This document shows positions 11,770 to 27,640 of a DNA stretch of 64,000 nucleotides, piece after piece. The DNA is from Ciona intestinalis (lineage: Eukaryota > Chordata > Ascidiacea > Phlebobranchia > Cionidae): NCBI RefSeq assembly GCF_000224145.3, contig NC_020176.2, positions 4,927,462 through 4,991,461 of the forward strand, read 5' to 3'. A model generated the notes under the pieces. The model saw only the letters and a program-made list of their open reading frames with translations. It did no database searches and was not told the DNA's origin. Position 1 is the stretch's first letter; the number at the start of each line of letters is the position of its first letter. Both the position numbers and the translations under genes were made by a program.

Positions 11770-12766
11770 GACGTAACCTGGGGAAAGGCCACCAGTTGAG
11801 AAAGTAACCTGGCAACATGACACAGTCTTTAACAGAGCACCAAATCCGGGTACATAGGCCTACCCTAAAATTTTTGGCACAGCTGCACTTAATAAGCAAA
11901 CATTAAAGCCAGTAAGTTTGATTTGTCTTATAGGAATCTGTCAACCTATTCCTGTCTCCCCTGTGTTTTACAGTTTGGTGCCTAGGCCACCATTCTATTA
12001 CTTTTTCTATTATTTAAAAAATAGTAGAAAGTTAAAAAAACACATACCTCAATTTAAGTTTATGTATTAATTAAACCAAAGGGTAATGAGCCAACTCTGA
12101 CTTAAATCCCAGGTCCCATGGCGTGACATGGTGTAAAACCTCACCCATATACAATAACAGAATTGTGTTCTTATGATTTTATTACTTTATTTTGTTTATA
12201 TTTATTTTGCTCTATTTCACTAAAGTTACCGCAATCGTTCCATTTTAACTAATTTTGAAACTTGGTATTTGCGTCCAATATTCCAAGCTGTTTTAAACAC
12301 TGTGAAAGTTTTGAACTAAAATAAATTTCTACACGACACCTATAAAGTGGTCATTTTCACCTAAATAAGTGGAAGTTGTTAAGTAGTAAACTGGATTTAT
12401 TTCAGGCAAAGTAAGTAGTGGTATTTTTGTTTGTAAAGATGTTACATTAGGATTGCCTGGAGTGTAACACCCGTTTTTGAACCAGGTAAGATGTCAGATG
12501 TTTAGCACATCAGTTTTACCTCAAAAAACAACTGCTGTTAGGTGTCTATACAAACAAGCAGAGCCAAAGTATATTGCATTCACCACATTAATCAATGAGG
12601 TTCCCTATGTTTGACAACAATGAGTGTAACTGTATTTTAAAAAAGTCACTAGAACGTTGAAAAACATGACGCCTATGTCAGTAAGATATTCAAAGCAGAT
12701 CATTTTGTGACACTGGTCTATGACATCTTGACATGTAATAACCCCCTTATGACATCATAACCCCAA
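11770..12766. other. Convergent intergenic region between SLCO and C1D
   Basis: No gene seen. It holds the 3' sequence of SLCO, a copy of the GACCTCACCCATAT repeat (about 12085-12165), AT-rich DNA, and presumably the C1D 3'UTR on the minus strand. Confidence 0.6.
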
Positions 12767-14486
12767 TTACGACTCATCAACTTTCTTCTTCTTTGAACTT
12801 TTACTTCGTCTTCGTTTATTTGTTCTTTTCTTGTTCCAGTCTTTATTGGAGCTTTGTTGCTTGGGAAGTGAGGACTCTGGAGTCTTAGGATCAGATGTTG
12901 GAGCAGAGGGTTTAGGTTGATCTACAGTTGATGTTGGTTTATGATCTTCATCTTTCTTCTTATCATCAGAATCAAACATGGCGCTCCGGATGAAACGTTT
13001 CGCTGCCTCCTTCTCCAACCTTGGTGCTGTGAACAAAACATTCATAACCTGAGTTTAAACTGTTGCTGGAAAACCTATTTTATTGTGTTTTTAAAATTGC
13101 TATTTCAGCAAATATTTGCATAAAACAAAATAAATGCCAGAAAAGACATTTTAGGAAACTTAGATTCCTTGTGGTTCACGAACTTTCACATATTGTGATA
13201 TTGTGTAAGTTATATTAATATTATGCATGGCTGATTTAATATCCTTGTTCCTTTAACATCACAAAATGTTTTAAAACGCTGGGAATTAACAAGTTCATAG
13301 CGAGTCACATCAGCTGACCTAGTTTTTATACCAGAGTCTGCCTTGGCGCTGCGGCAAAGTGGTTAGCGCGCCTGCCTGTCTGCCTAATATCCCAAACTTT
13401 AGAATTTAAACACAACTTTATATTATTTGCCTATTTACCATTTTTCCTGTTCTCGATCTCATTCACCTTCCCCATGTATGTTTTGATCCGATCCAACTCT
13501 TGTTTAACGGGATGCGTTTTCGGGTTTACACCACTTGCTATCAGGTAAGCTGGAACAACGAAAATGTTTGGTAAGCTTAAAAATTTTTAAGTGAACAAAA
13601 CTTATTTATCCTAGGGTGGCAAAGGACGGGCGTTTTACCACGGGTGTTCTGTTTCATACACCTTGTGCTCGCTTACAAGCTGCAACGCTGTAACCTATTT
13701 ATTCCCGCATGGCGGGGAAAGGACAGTCGTTATAACACTGGTGTTCTGTTTCATACACCTTCTGTTTGCTTAGGAGTTACCATGTTTCCTCTTTGCATAT
13801 GACAGGCACACTAAACCAGCTCTGAAGACGTAGGCCCAAAGTAGTCAAAATATTACTCCTAAAAGAGTTACTATACATGACTGTAAGATGACATACTTAC
13901 TCCAGTAAAATGAGTTCACGGCATACGCCGTCACCAAATCTAACTTGGCAATCTCCAATGGTTCCATCTGAAAATAACGGACATGATATTTTGTAAAAAG
14001 CAGATACATGTTAAGATTATTAACTATACAGAGAACAATCACCAACAAAGTTACATACGCGGTAACTTGTTTGCGCAATATGTGTCATATGCTGATGGTA
14101 TTATTGATATGTGTGGTAACTGGTTAAGATTATTAGACATACAGAGAAAATATTTACCCACAAAGTTACATAAGTGGTAACTGATGAGCGGGCACGAGGT
14201 TTATGAAACAAAACACCTGTGTTATAACGACTGTCGTCGCGCAGGTATAAATAGGGTTAAACTTATTCATTTGTGCACAAATAACAATTATTAATACATG
14301 TAAGTAAAGTAACGACCAAAACGGTTTTGAAAGCCCTAATTTACCAGTTATCATAATTACCTCTCGCGTTAGATCGCATCTTTGGTTTTTAAACAAAGGC
14401 TGCAACGTTTTCTCAGCCGTTGATAATTTTGAATCAAATGATCGAAAAACGTCGTTTAATTCTTGAGGGTAATCGTCGTCAACCAT
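12767..14486 (-). CDS. C1D: C1D nuclear exosome cofactor (Rrp47/Lrp1 family), 4 exons
   Basis: C1D binds RNA and the Rrp6/EXOSC10 exonuclease and supports 5.8S rRNA and snoRNA trimming in the nucleolus. Minus-strand exons: 14361-14486, 13901-13967, 13439-13549, 12767-13026, giving 187 aa with matching phases. Family landmarks occur in order: [55 protein letters not shown], and [14 protein letters not shown]. The Sas10/C1D core is complete. The C-terminal tail is longer than in human C1D (about 141 aa) and very rich in Lys, Arg, Ser and Pro, as expected for an RNA-binding tail. An acceptor (CATTAG) ends only 5 bases before the ATG, suggesting trans-splicing or a 5'UTR intron. Divergent from the next gene. 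Confidence 0.93.
13600..13790 (-). repeat. Reverse SINE body dimer in C1D intron 2
   Basis: Two body copies, each with GTGTTCTGTTTCATACACCT. A nearby piece of tRNA-like head (AAGTGGTTAGCGCGCCTGCC, about 13354-13373) lies in the intron between exons 3 and 4. Confidence 0.65.
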
Positions 14487-14947
14487 TCTACCTAATGTAG
14501 TACAGGCTAATAAACAGTTTTACAAAGCTATGGTTGTATAAATCTATAAATCTATCCACAGCAACACGGTTGTAAAATAAATTCAACTTTATTTTGTTTT
14601 GCAATTGGGACTTTACCCACACGTGTTAACTAGCAGAGCGTGCAAAAATAGGAATTGGGGTACCAGAAATATGTTTACAGTAGTAATTTAAGTAGAATTT
14701 TCAGTTTAATACAAATTAAATACGCCTGAATGTTTGGTTTTGCTAATTTTGTATAAACATTTTTATAGATACAAACTTAAATATATCTTTTAAATATTTG
14801 AAAACTTTTGTCTGTACTGCCATCTAGCGGTTAGAATTTTTGTTGTTATGTAACTTCACATCAAAAAAAGTTTCAAAACATTCGTTGTTTACAAGTTTGC
14901 AGCACCTCGTGCGAGTTCTGGTCGTGGATCTGTGTGCAACCATCGGT
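14487..14947. promoter_or_regulatory. Divergent promoter interval, C1D and RNF215-like gene
   Basis: The two start codons lie 461 bp apart, head to head, so the interval should hold both promoters. No clear TATA box at a convincing distance. A CTCF-like string, GCCATCTAGCGG, lies at 14819-14830. The rest is AT-rich. Confidence 0.5.
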
Positions 14948-18584
<3,637 letters not shown>

Positions 18585-18654
18585 TGAACAAGTTTACTTT
18601 TCATCAAATATTTTATTATTTTATTTGCTGCGTTCCTCATAGTTTAAGTTGCGC

Positions 18655-18660
18655 AATAAA
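18655..18660 (+). terminator. Polyadenylation signal for the RNF215-like gene
   Basis: AATAAA 71 bp after the stop codon, followed by a T-rich stretch. The rest of the convergent interval to 19140 has no further gene. Confidence 0.6.
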
Positions 18661-19140
18661 TTTTATTAACCGTTCCTCTGGTGTGGCTAACTATATGAGA
18701 ATTCTATATGGGTGAGGTCCTACAGTAAGTTATGGCATCCACTCGATGGAAACAAAAGTTAGCTTATGAAAGGACAAAGTAAGATCACCAAAGATTACAT
18801 CTGGTAAAAGCAGATTTTCACCAGAAAAGAAAACAGATTGTTTAATTGGAAAAGCGTGGAATTTAACTCAATCTGCCAGTTAGCTGGAAAGATAGGTAAA
18901 TCGTTTCAAAGTTTGCAATTAATTTGTCGCTTTAAATTGAATCAAATATAAGGCAGTTTGATCAGCGAAGTTTCTTCACCAATTATACAAAATACTAGGT
19001 TTGTACCACTTACCCTGTACTTGTAATACTCATATACAAAACATTAGGGGGAACAAATATGCTTGAAGTTAGATAATCGTCTCACTATGATACATTCATG
19101 TTATAATGATATCAATAATAAAGCAAGATATGGAATGATT

Positions 19141-21776
19141 TCAAGCAACTTGACCAGCAGCTTCAACTCGTTTAATTTCAGTCGTGATTTGGCTTAAATC
19201 TTGAATAAACATTTGAATCTGGAACACAAGTTATTTTAGAGGGGTTGATATTAGGACAATGTTATTAACAAATTATAAAATCAATGGGTTTAACTTGTAA
19301 GCGGACATGAGGTGTATGAAACAAAACACCCCTGTTTTAATGAATGTCGATGCCAGCTTTGCGAGGATAAGTTGGTTACATACATGGTAACTTGTAGCCG
19401 GACATGAGGTGTATGAAACAAAACACCCCTGTTTTAATGAATGTCGATACCAGCTTTGCGAGAATAAGTTGGTTACATACATGGTAACTTGTAGCCGGGC
19501 ATGAGGTGTATGAAACAGAACACCCGTGTTATAACGACTGTTGTTGCCCGCCATGTGAGGTTAAGTAAGTTTTATACCTGTTGGCAAAGCTTACCTTATC
19601 AAGTTGTAACGAGGTATTCTCAATAGGCACGGTGGCTTGCTGTTTAAGATGTTTATTGACCAATTGAAACAAGTTGAGAGTCGCAATCTTGATTTGGCCC
19701 AGAAGTAACGTTTTCTTTGCAGCCGTGTTCTGTTGTTTTAATAATAACTTTTATTTGGTTCTTCGATTACGGTAGCGAAGATTTAGAAATATTTTAAACC
19801 AAAAGACAGGAAATAGCGACAAAACAACAGTTGTTAAAACACGCTCACAGTTAAAAACATATTTACAATTTGTTGGAAGAAAGTAAGCTTGGTCGCTACA
19901 CCTATTAACATCATATTTAATTATAACTGGTATGTACCATTACATAAGTCATTTAGTTTATGTCCTCAAATGTATAAGTAGAAAAGTGCAAAACTGACAT
20001 GTCTTGCTACATAACCTCACACATATAGAAACTAACCATTAAACTATATAGAATACCCAAACATTAGGTGAAACTTTTGAATCCCAGATACCATGACATG
20101 CTTTGCTAATGTACCTTAACCATATAAAAGACCAAAACCCAAAGTTCTAAACTTCACCCCCTATAGTACTTAACCCACACAAAAGCATCCAACATACTTG
20201 TATGTGCGTCCACTTGCTTTCCCATTTCACAGCTTTACTTTGAGCTTGGTCCAACCTAGTTTGCATTTGGGCAAGTTGGTTGTTGTAATACAATATCTCG
20301 TTGCTTTTCTCTTCGGTAAACTTTACAAGTCTCCCTTTTTCTTCCTCAATCGCATCTTGGTTTTTTAAATCTCTTTTCATGAGATCCTATTAACAAATAA
20401 TGGGTCATGTCAGTGTTTCCTATGAAATTTTGAATGAATGACCAACAGTCAGGGGGAACAACAGTCGTTATAACATGGGTGTTCTGTTTTATACACATTG
20501 TGCCCACTTACGTGTAACTTATTTATCCTCACATGTTGGGGCAACAACAGTGGTTATAACACAAGTGTTTTGTTTCATACAACTTATGCCTGCCTAAGAG
20601 TTACCATGTGGGACAAATGTTTTCTTTATCACTGACAATTTAAACAACTCACCGAATTCAATTACATTTTTTCAACATTCACTTCAACAAGCAATGCTAA
20701 CTTACAACATGGGTGGCAACCAGGGTGTCATATCTGCCAATTATCTCGCGTATCTCACTAAACTCATCGGTGGATTCTTGGACGCGCTCCATGTATTTCT
20801 GGAAGATTGAATTCTTTTCAAGTTTCTTCTGATATCGCTCTCTTTCTTTGCTCAATCGTTCAATGTCTTCCTGTAGTCTGTGGTTGGAGGTTTCAAAGGT
20901 TTAGTTTTTTATATCAAAGTTTGAGGTGATTTAGTTTTATATTAAATGCTTCGAGTCATTTAAACAAAGTACTTTAACATGTGTTGGAAAGAATCCATGG
21001 CGATCTCAAAATTGAGTGAGAGTCAAATAAACAAAAACAAAAGTGGAATTTTAACAAATTAAAACTATTTAAGAAGCAATGTACTTAAGATACTACAAGC
21101 CCTAACATAGCAGTGATTACAAGGAAACCAACAACAACCTTTCGATGTCTTTTTCTTTTCCCCGTCTCAATTCTCGTTCATCATGAGCTTTTTTAATCGC
21201 TCTTGCTCGCTTCGAGTCGTTTTCCTTCAGGAATTTATCGAACTTGAGCAGTGACTCCTTCAGCTGATGCTCCTTCCTCTCCAACTCTTCCCTCCTCTGC
21301 TGCAAACTTTCCATCTTCATCTGGAACTCCTGGAAAAAAGAGAAAATAGTTTTTGTTACATAAAATTTTTAATGTAAAATTTAAATTATGTTACAAAAAG
21401 AGTTATTTATTCGTTTACTTATGTTTTATCTGGACGAAAAGATAAAGTTTACTTATTTACCAGAAGTAATATTTACCTAAGTATTAATATGCCCTGTGGC
21501 AACAATAGTATAGGAATTTGATTGCTTTCCACAAACTGTTATGTTGGTTTAACATTGCTCCAACCAAGTGTACACTAATAGGTTGTCCAAACTATCAGCC
21601 ATACAGATATACGATCACCCACAAAGTTACATGTGGCAATACATACCTATTCTTCAACATGAAACCAAATTTACCTCTTTCTGAGCGGTAAGAGCTTGTT
21701 CAACTTCTGCCATTTCCCGTCGTTTCTCCAACAACCTTGTGGCCGGGGTAAGATGGTCGTCCTCTCGTTCCGGCAT
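19141..21776 (-). CDS. CCDC42: CCDC42/CFAP73-like ciliary coiled-coil protein, 6 exons
   Basis: The family acts in sperm tails and motile cilia (the Chlamydomonas relative MIA2 is part of the modifier-of-inner-arms complex). Minus-strand exons: 21675-21776, 21139-21329, 20706-20877, 20198-20386, 19595-19729, 19141-19218; 288 aa with all phases matching (family about 300 aa). The whole protein is predicted coiled coil. Diagnostic stretches: [40 protein letters not shown], and [20 protein letters not shown]. It has no signal peptide or catalytic motif. The acceptor AAACAG ends 4 bases before the ATG, a typical spliced-leader arrangement. CCDC42 and CFAP73 cannot be told apart here. Convergent with the RNF215-like gene. 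Confidence 0.88.
19290..19575 (+). repeat. SINE body trimer in CCDC42-like last intron
   Basis: Three head-to-tail body copies, two nearly identical (GGACATGAGGTGTATGAAAC) and a third closer to the consensus (GGGCATGAGGTGTATGAAAC). The first two share the variant CCCCTGTTTTAATGAATGTC, so one arose by local duplication of the other. Confidence 0.8.
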
Positions 21777-22770
21777 CTTCCTGTTTATGGTGATAGTAAA
21801 GTAGTTAAATGAATGTAACATGTATAATTCTCACAAGCTGTCGGCTGAGCCATAGGCAATGTAACCAGTAATGTAACTTGAAATGTTCAACCTGGTTATA
21901 TATTTGAACATTCAAGTGTATATATGTATACTGTATGAAGCTTCATTTTGTTTACAAATATAATGTACTTGTTTTGTTTAACTGCTAAACCACAGTTTAT
22001 TTGTTTTTTATTGCATTTATGGTGTCTAGTGTCTACCAGAAAGAAAATTTTAGTAATGCACACAAAAACACTTACACCAATAATTTGTCTTCAAAAGTAC
22101 TTCGAAAATAGTCTTCTAAATTTACCGTCATTTTGTTTTTTTAGTCTAACCAAAATTAAACGACTAAAAAATATCAAAACCCCTAAATTTTATCTTAAAA
22201 ATTAAATTTAATAAATACTGTAACTTTTGTGTTTCATTAAATTGAGTGCAGTTATTACAAAAGTTGTAGCAAAATCGATCAAAAGACAGAAGAAAATTAT
22301 CCGGTAATCATAAAACATGGCTTCGCTTATTGTTGCCAACAGCAACTACTGTTAAAAGCCAACTACCCAAGTGACAACTTATTTACATTCTGGACTCTTT
22401 ATATTTTTTAAAAAGAAATGTCAGCAAACTATAGTCGTGTAATATCTATTGTGTTATGTAGTTATACGCTGGGTTTGGTTTTAAAGCCACTGCACCACGA
22501 CAAGGTACCAGCGAATTGCAATGGAAAAGGTTTGCCCGAACCACTATGGGCAATTTGTGTTGTTTGTGTATGGGCTGTTTTAATACAATGTTAATAATAA
22601 ATTAAGTTAATTAATGAACCCCCTGTGTGGGTAGGATACCTTTGCTTCTTGGATTGGACGATGGAGTTTTGTCTTTGTCTCTGCTTTTATTCTTCGTCTT
22701 TAATCTTCCGGCGCGTATTTGCGAGCGCGTGCGTGCGAGTGCGTGCGTGCGTTGTTTAGCCTAGCGCGTT

Positions 22771-22824
22771 ACTGGTACCCCACCATCTGGGACCCAAAAG
22801 GGGGACCACATGGTGGGTAACCAG
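22771..22824 (+). other. Imperfect hairpin, precursor-like
   Basis: The arm CTGGTACCCCACCATCTGGG pairs with a downstream arm containing CATGGTGGGTAACCAG; about 18-19 of 24 positions pair around a short A/G loop. It is preceded by a GCGTGC-rich tract. Only the inverted repeat itself is visible; transcription is not shown. Confidence 0.5.
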
Positions 22825-22899
22825 CGACAAAAATAATACAACAAAGTGCGACGCCCCTAAAAAATGCCACGCGCCCATGGCCGCCTATGTTGGACATCA

Positions 22900-24640
22900 C
22901 CTTGTACCAGTACTACCATTTGTACCGTACTGGTTCTGAAGCTTGTGTTCCATCCACTCCCCTTCGTCCTCTCCGTCTGCAGGACCCGGTTACATTCCCC
23001 TGTACCCCTATGGGCATGTGGCGTCTTCTTGTTTCGTTCATTGTCAACGTGACGTCATCATGTCGTCATAACTAAACTGACTCGTTAACTGATTTACCAC
23101 GGCAAGCTAAACATTCGTGTGACAGTGCTGGGAATGTGTCTAACGCGGTTAATAGGATAAGGGGGTTAGATGGTAAAGGGATATTAACGTTAAAGGAACA
23201 GGAGCGAACTATGGCCTTGCTGCAAGACCAAATGCACGGCTAAACCGCGCCTACACTGGGCTAGAAGTGACGACAACCTGGGGATGAAAACAAATAACTA
23301 ATTGGTCGGGTAACCATATTAAATCATTTGCACATATAATAGTGAATGAATGAATGAATAAATGAATGCAACTTGTTTATCCTCGCGACATTCGTTATGA
23401 CACAGGTGTTCTGCTTCATACACCTTGTACTCGCTTATACAAGTTACCACACACGTTACCTTAAAGGTGATTATTTCTCATTTTTAACTTACCCAAACTA
23501 ATGGGTAGAACGCAGTGCGCATGCGCGCCATTCCTCCTCAAACACAGCCACATATGCTGCGTGTAAAGTAAAGTTTAAATCCTTAACATAATGTTTAAAT
23601 ATAAGTTTTACGTATAAGGGTATGGATATATAGTAGAGTGGGTTAAGACGGGACACCTTTTCATTATATTTTCTTGTCCCATTTATAGTAGTATAGTAAC
23701 AAAGAACATTCAAAAACTTATAAAATCAGGATATTTAAAATTGTGCCTTACCCCAGAGTGCTGTAACGCATTCTTATTAATACAGCTTAATATTAATGCC
23801 GCTGTTTGTTTACTCTTATTTTTATATCATGTTTTTGTTACCTGTGATTGGATCTAAACGTTCAGATCTTTAGTGACGTCATGTGTGGTGACGTCATACA
23901 TTGTGACGTATGGAACCAATCTGTGGACAAACAAAATTAAAATCGAGGCCGATTTTCACTTCGTATCGTCTTACTTGTGGTTAGGTAAGACAAATCCGTG
24001 ACGTAGCTGGTCGATGACGTAGGTGGCCGGCCACCGTTCACCTGGGCCGGATGAGAGAGAACCAAAGAGTGAGAAAAGAGATAGTAAAGAAAAAAGGGAA
24101 GATGTTGGTTAAATTAGAACAACTCAATAAATGAGTTGTATTTAAGTTTGTTAAGTTTATTCTCAAATATAGTTATGGGTTGGCCAGACCCTTAGTAATG
24201 TTATGTAGTATTTAATAAAGAATAGTATGGTCTTTAATTCATTCTAATTAAGTTATGCTAATATATATGATAGGTTAAACTACCCCATCAGACACCCCAT
24301 ACCCCAACACGAAAACACTGGATCATACAAACAGAGAAACAAGCACAACCAAACAAACGCACAAACAACCAAACAAACGCAGACACATACAACTAAAACA
24401 TACTCACACATACATACAAACAAAACTTTGATACGCAACCAAACACAACCATAATACAAAATACAAGTGCAAGATTACAGTGGGCGTCAAATATTTCAAG
24501 CTTATTGCAGTTCTACCGCCACCATGCGGCTAGTTCACAACAGTCTTGTTCTGAAGCTAATGGTGTTCCACTCCTCTTCGCCCCTATGGGCACGTAGCTT
24601 TCTCTTTATTCGATCATCGTAACGTCATCATGTCGTCATT
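22900..24640. repeat. Two diverged copies of a non-coding block
   Basis: Bases about 22923-23065 and 24541-24638 share TTCTGAAGCT, CTTCG, CCCCTATGGGCA, and a run close to ACGTCATCATGTCGTCAT in the same order. The first copy has an extra stretch of about 35 bp. A weaker third relation may exist near 25540-25700, which shares TACCGCCACC-TGCGG with about 24516-24532. Nature unknown. Confidence 0.55.
23629..23760. mobile_element. Partial MITE
   Basis: Left inverted repeat present in diverged form (TAGTAGAGTGGGTTAAGACG) with typical interior (AACAAAGAACATTCAAAAAC). The right end is lost or rearranged. Confidence 0.6.
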
Positions 24641-26449
24641 ACAAAACGGTTCCAGTTCCACGGTAAGTAGATTCTGCAGCAAAGGTAAACTTAGATTACA
24701 CCTTGACATAGAATGTTAATATTCAAGATTATCAATGCGTAGAACGAACTGCCAGCTACAACAACATAAAATAAGTCAGAATAATTCAACGTTTAAGGGT
24801 AGGCTATAGGTAAACAATGGGGAACGTTATAGTTTCAGTTGAACCGCGGATAAAAGATTTATAATGGTCCGGGGTTCAGCCATCAGTATACAAGACTACT
24901 CTTACCCGTCATTGGTCGGTGAAACCTCAGATCCCCAATCTGTAGATCAACGTGAAAATTTATAAAAAAAACATTGTCGGCGTATTTAGCTTTAGGTAGC
25001 ACACATATCGGTAATTGCTCCAACCGAGTGGTCACTAATGGGTTGTCCAAATTGTTAGCTATACATACAACAATCACCCACAAAGTTACATACGTGGTAA
25101 ATTGTAGGCAAGCACAAGGTGTAAGAAACAGAACACCCGTGGTACAACGACTGTCGATTAAAGACCATGTAAGACGTTTCATTTAAGTTTACTTGCCCGT
25201 GATTGGTTGAGACTTCTCGTGGGTGGTGTGACGTCGACTTTAATGACGTAAAAGGTTGATGACGTCGGTGGAGACAAAGACCTTAAGAGAGAAAATGGAA
25301 GAAAAAGAAAGAGAGAGTTTGGTTAATGTTTAAATTAATGTAAATATATTTTTATTGTAAATATATATATTTTAATATAGTAATACATGAGTAATTACTT
25401 GTATTAATATATATGTGTACTTAGATAATCTATAGTGATATATAATATAATAATCAATAACTTAAGATAAAGCTAAACGTTTAACATCACGAGAAGTGCA
25501 AGAATATACAGTGACAATTATCACGTATTTTAAAAGTTTGTACCCGTACCGCCACCGTGCGGTTATAGTTCGCAGTTTGCTGATTTTGGCTAAATGTTCA
25601 ATATTAAAATGTTCCCATCCATTGGATTTCTTTAATCCTTTGGTATTCTATATCCGTTGGCGTTGCAATTATTTCGGTGGTTTCCTTGATCATTGTAAAC
25701 CTGTAAGCTGTAAAGCTAATGTTATAATATTGTAAGGTCAATAAATAATAGTAAATTTAATGGTAAATTAAACTACGTTAAGTGAAAAGCTAACTAAAAA
25801 CGCGTGCAGATATACAGTGAACATGATATATTACAACAGTTATTTAGTATTGTCAACTTTGGCGGCAATTCTTTCAATTTTTCACATTTTTCCAAAATGT
25901 CCGAGATTTTCAAAAATTCCCATTTTATCTATATTTCCAGTATTTTGTCTGCGGTTTAAACTAAAGCCTGTAACTATGAAGTAAATGATTTCACAAATCG
26001 CTGGTTCCACAAAATAACTGCTTAGAACATTCTTTGCAATGTGTCCCGAAAGACAATAAATGAAATGGGTCCCAAATGACAACACATCCAAAACAAGCCC
26101 CATTCGACAGAGAGATGAGAAAAGAGAACGAAAACAAGGACAACAAGCTCAAAATACGAAGCTTTCGGCCTGGTTATCCTCGTGTGGCACCAACAATCGT
26201 TATAACACCGCCATTATATTTTATTGTAAACCTGTAAGTGTCCCATAACCCAATGGGTCAATGCGCATGATGACGTAGCATAGATGACGTAGCATAGATG
26301 ACGTAGTTAGTTTGTACAATAAGCAATGCATTATTGCCCAAAACAGAATAAGCGCGTTTGTGTGAATCCACACAGTATCGTATGCACTATATACGGAGCA
26401 TATAAAATAGCCTAAATATAGTCATAAAAGAAATATAATTTATAGAAGT

Positions 26450-27640
26450 CCTGAAAACAAACTATAAAATATAAACAAGTTCGACGCGCGTCGTGTATAT
26501 CATCACAATAACGCTATATGCAATATAGAATCTTATATATAACTTCACTTGTAACAAGTGATGTAGCCCAGTATAACACTTAAGGTCAAATAAAATAAGT
26601 TTAACGCGCTCTGCTGCAAATCGTATACAACATAAAGTAAGTTTCATTCGATTCAACATAGCAAATAAACAAATAAGAGGCTGAAATAATGTGTTGTATA
26701 ATATATACAATATATAGCCCTGAAAACAAATGTTAATAATAAGTACAACGCGCGCCTGCTATATAATATAGCGTTTAGTATAATTAGGCCTGCAATAAAT
26801 TGGTAACTGAAAATAAGACCAACACGCGCTGTGAGCATCACATACGGTGTAACTTGTGCAACATAAAGCCTTGCAAACAAATAGACAATTAGAGATATAA
26901 GTCGAATACACGTTCGTGTAAATCAAACAAAATACTGCTATATACGTTTAATCACAAGTACAGGTAGCAGTTGACTGCGCTTCGAGCACAGATTTTTAAT
27001 ATTTAACAACAACAATTCTGTAAATAAGAGTCCACTAAAAATATGTCACATACGCGGCGCCGCTATATCATACGCAGTATATGCTATGTATACAGTATAA
27101 TAGCATGTATATATTAAAATATAGTATAGTCCTGTAATGCAATACGCAGCTAACGGACAATCAGTCCAGTACGCCCGTTGTGCAAACCATACATAATATT
27201 AAATAGCATATATATGTATAACGTATAGTCCTGAAACACAACCATATATTCCTGTAAATAACTTTTGACCACAAAATAAGTTCAAAACGCTCGTCGTGTA
27301 TATCATAACAATGCTATACAATATAGCATCTAATATAAAAGCGTGTCTTGTAAACAAATAACCTGTCAAATAAACAGGTACAACGCGTGTCGAGTATTTC
27401 CAACAATTAAACTCATATAGAATATAACATAGTCTTCAAACTATGGCATACAAAACCTTGCTAACGAATGTAAAACAAAACAAGTAAAATATACACTTGG
27501 CTAAATCGTACATATTATTGCTATACAATATAACATATAACATACTATAGTATAACAACATATATACCTGCGGATAAAAAGTAAAAACAAAATACTGGTT
27601 AACTGCAATATAGTACCACGCGCGTCAAAGTAATACGATG
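26450..27640. repeat. Degenerate tandem array of about 100-bp units
   Basis: About 11 diverged units of roughly 80-120 bp. Each tends to carry a CCTGAAAACAAAT-like box, then AAGTTCAACGCGCGTCGTGT, then ATCATAACAATGCTATA and CAATATAGCATCTAATATA. The clearest pair is 26480-26545 against 27285-27345. GC-rich CG-containing boxes stand out from the AT-rich spacers. No coding potential seen. Confidence 0.7.

Noticed and set aside
22864-23075. Two overlapping short open frames in the gene-poor interval
   Set aside because: No recognisable domain, frames overlap each other, and the same DNA block recurs at 24541-24638 without keeping either frame.
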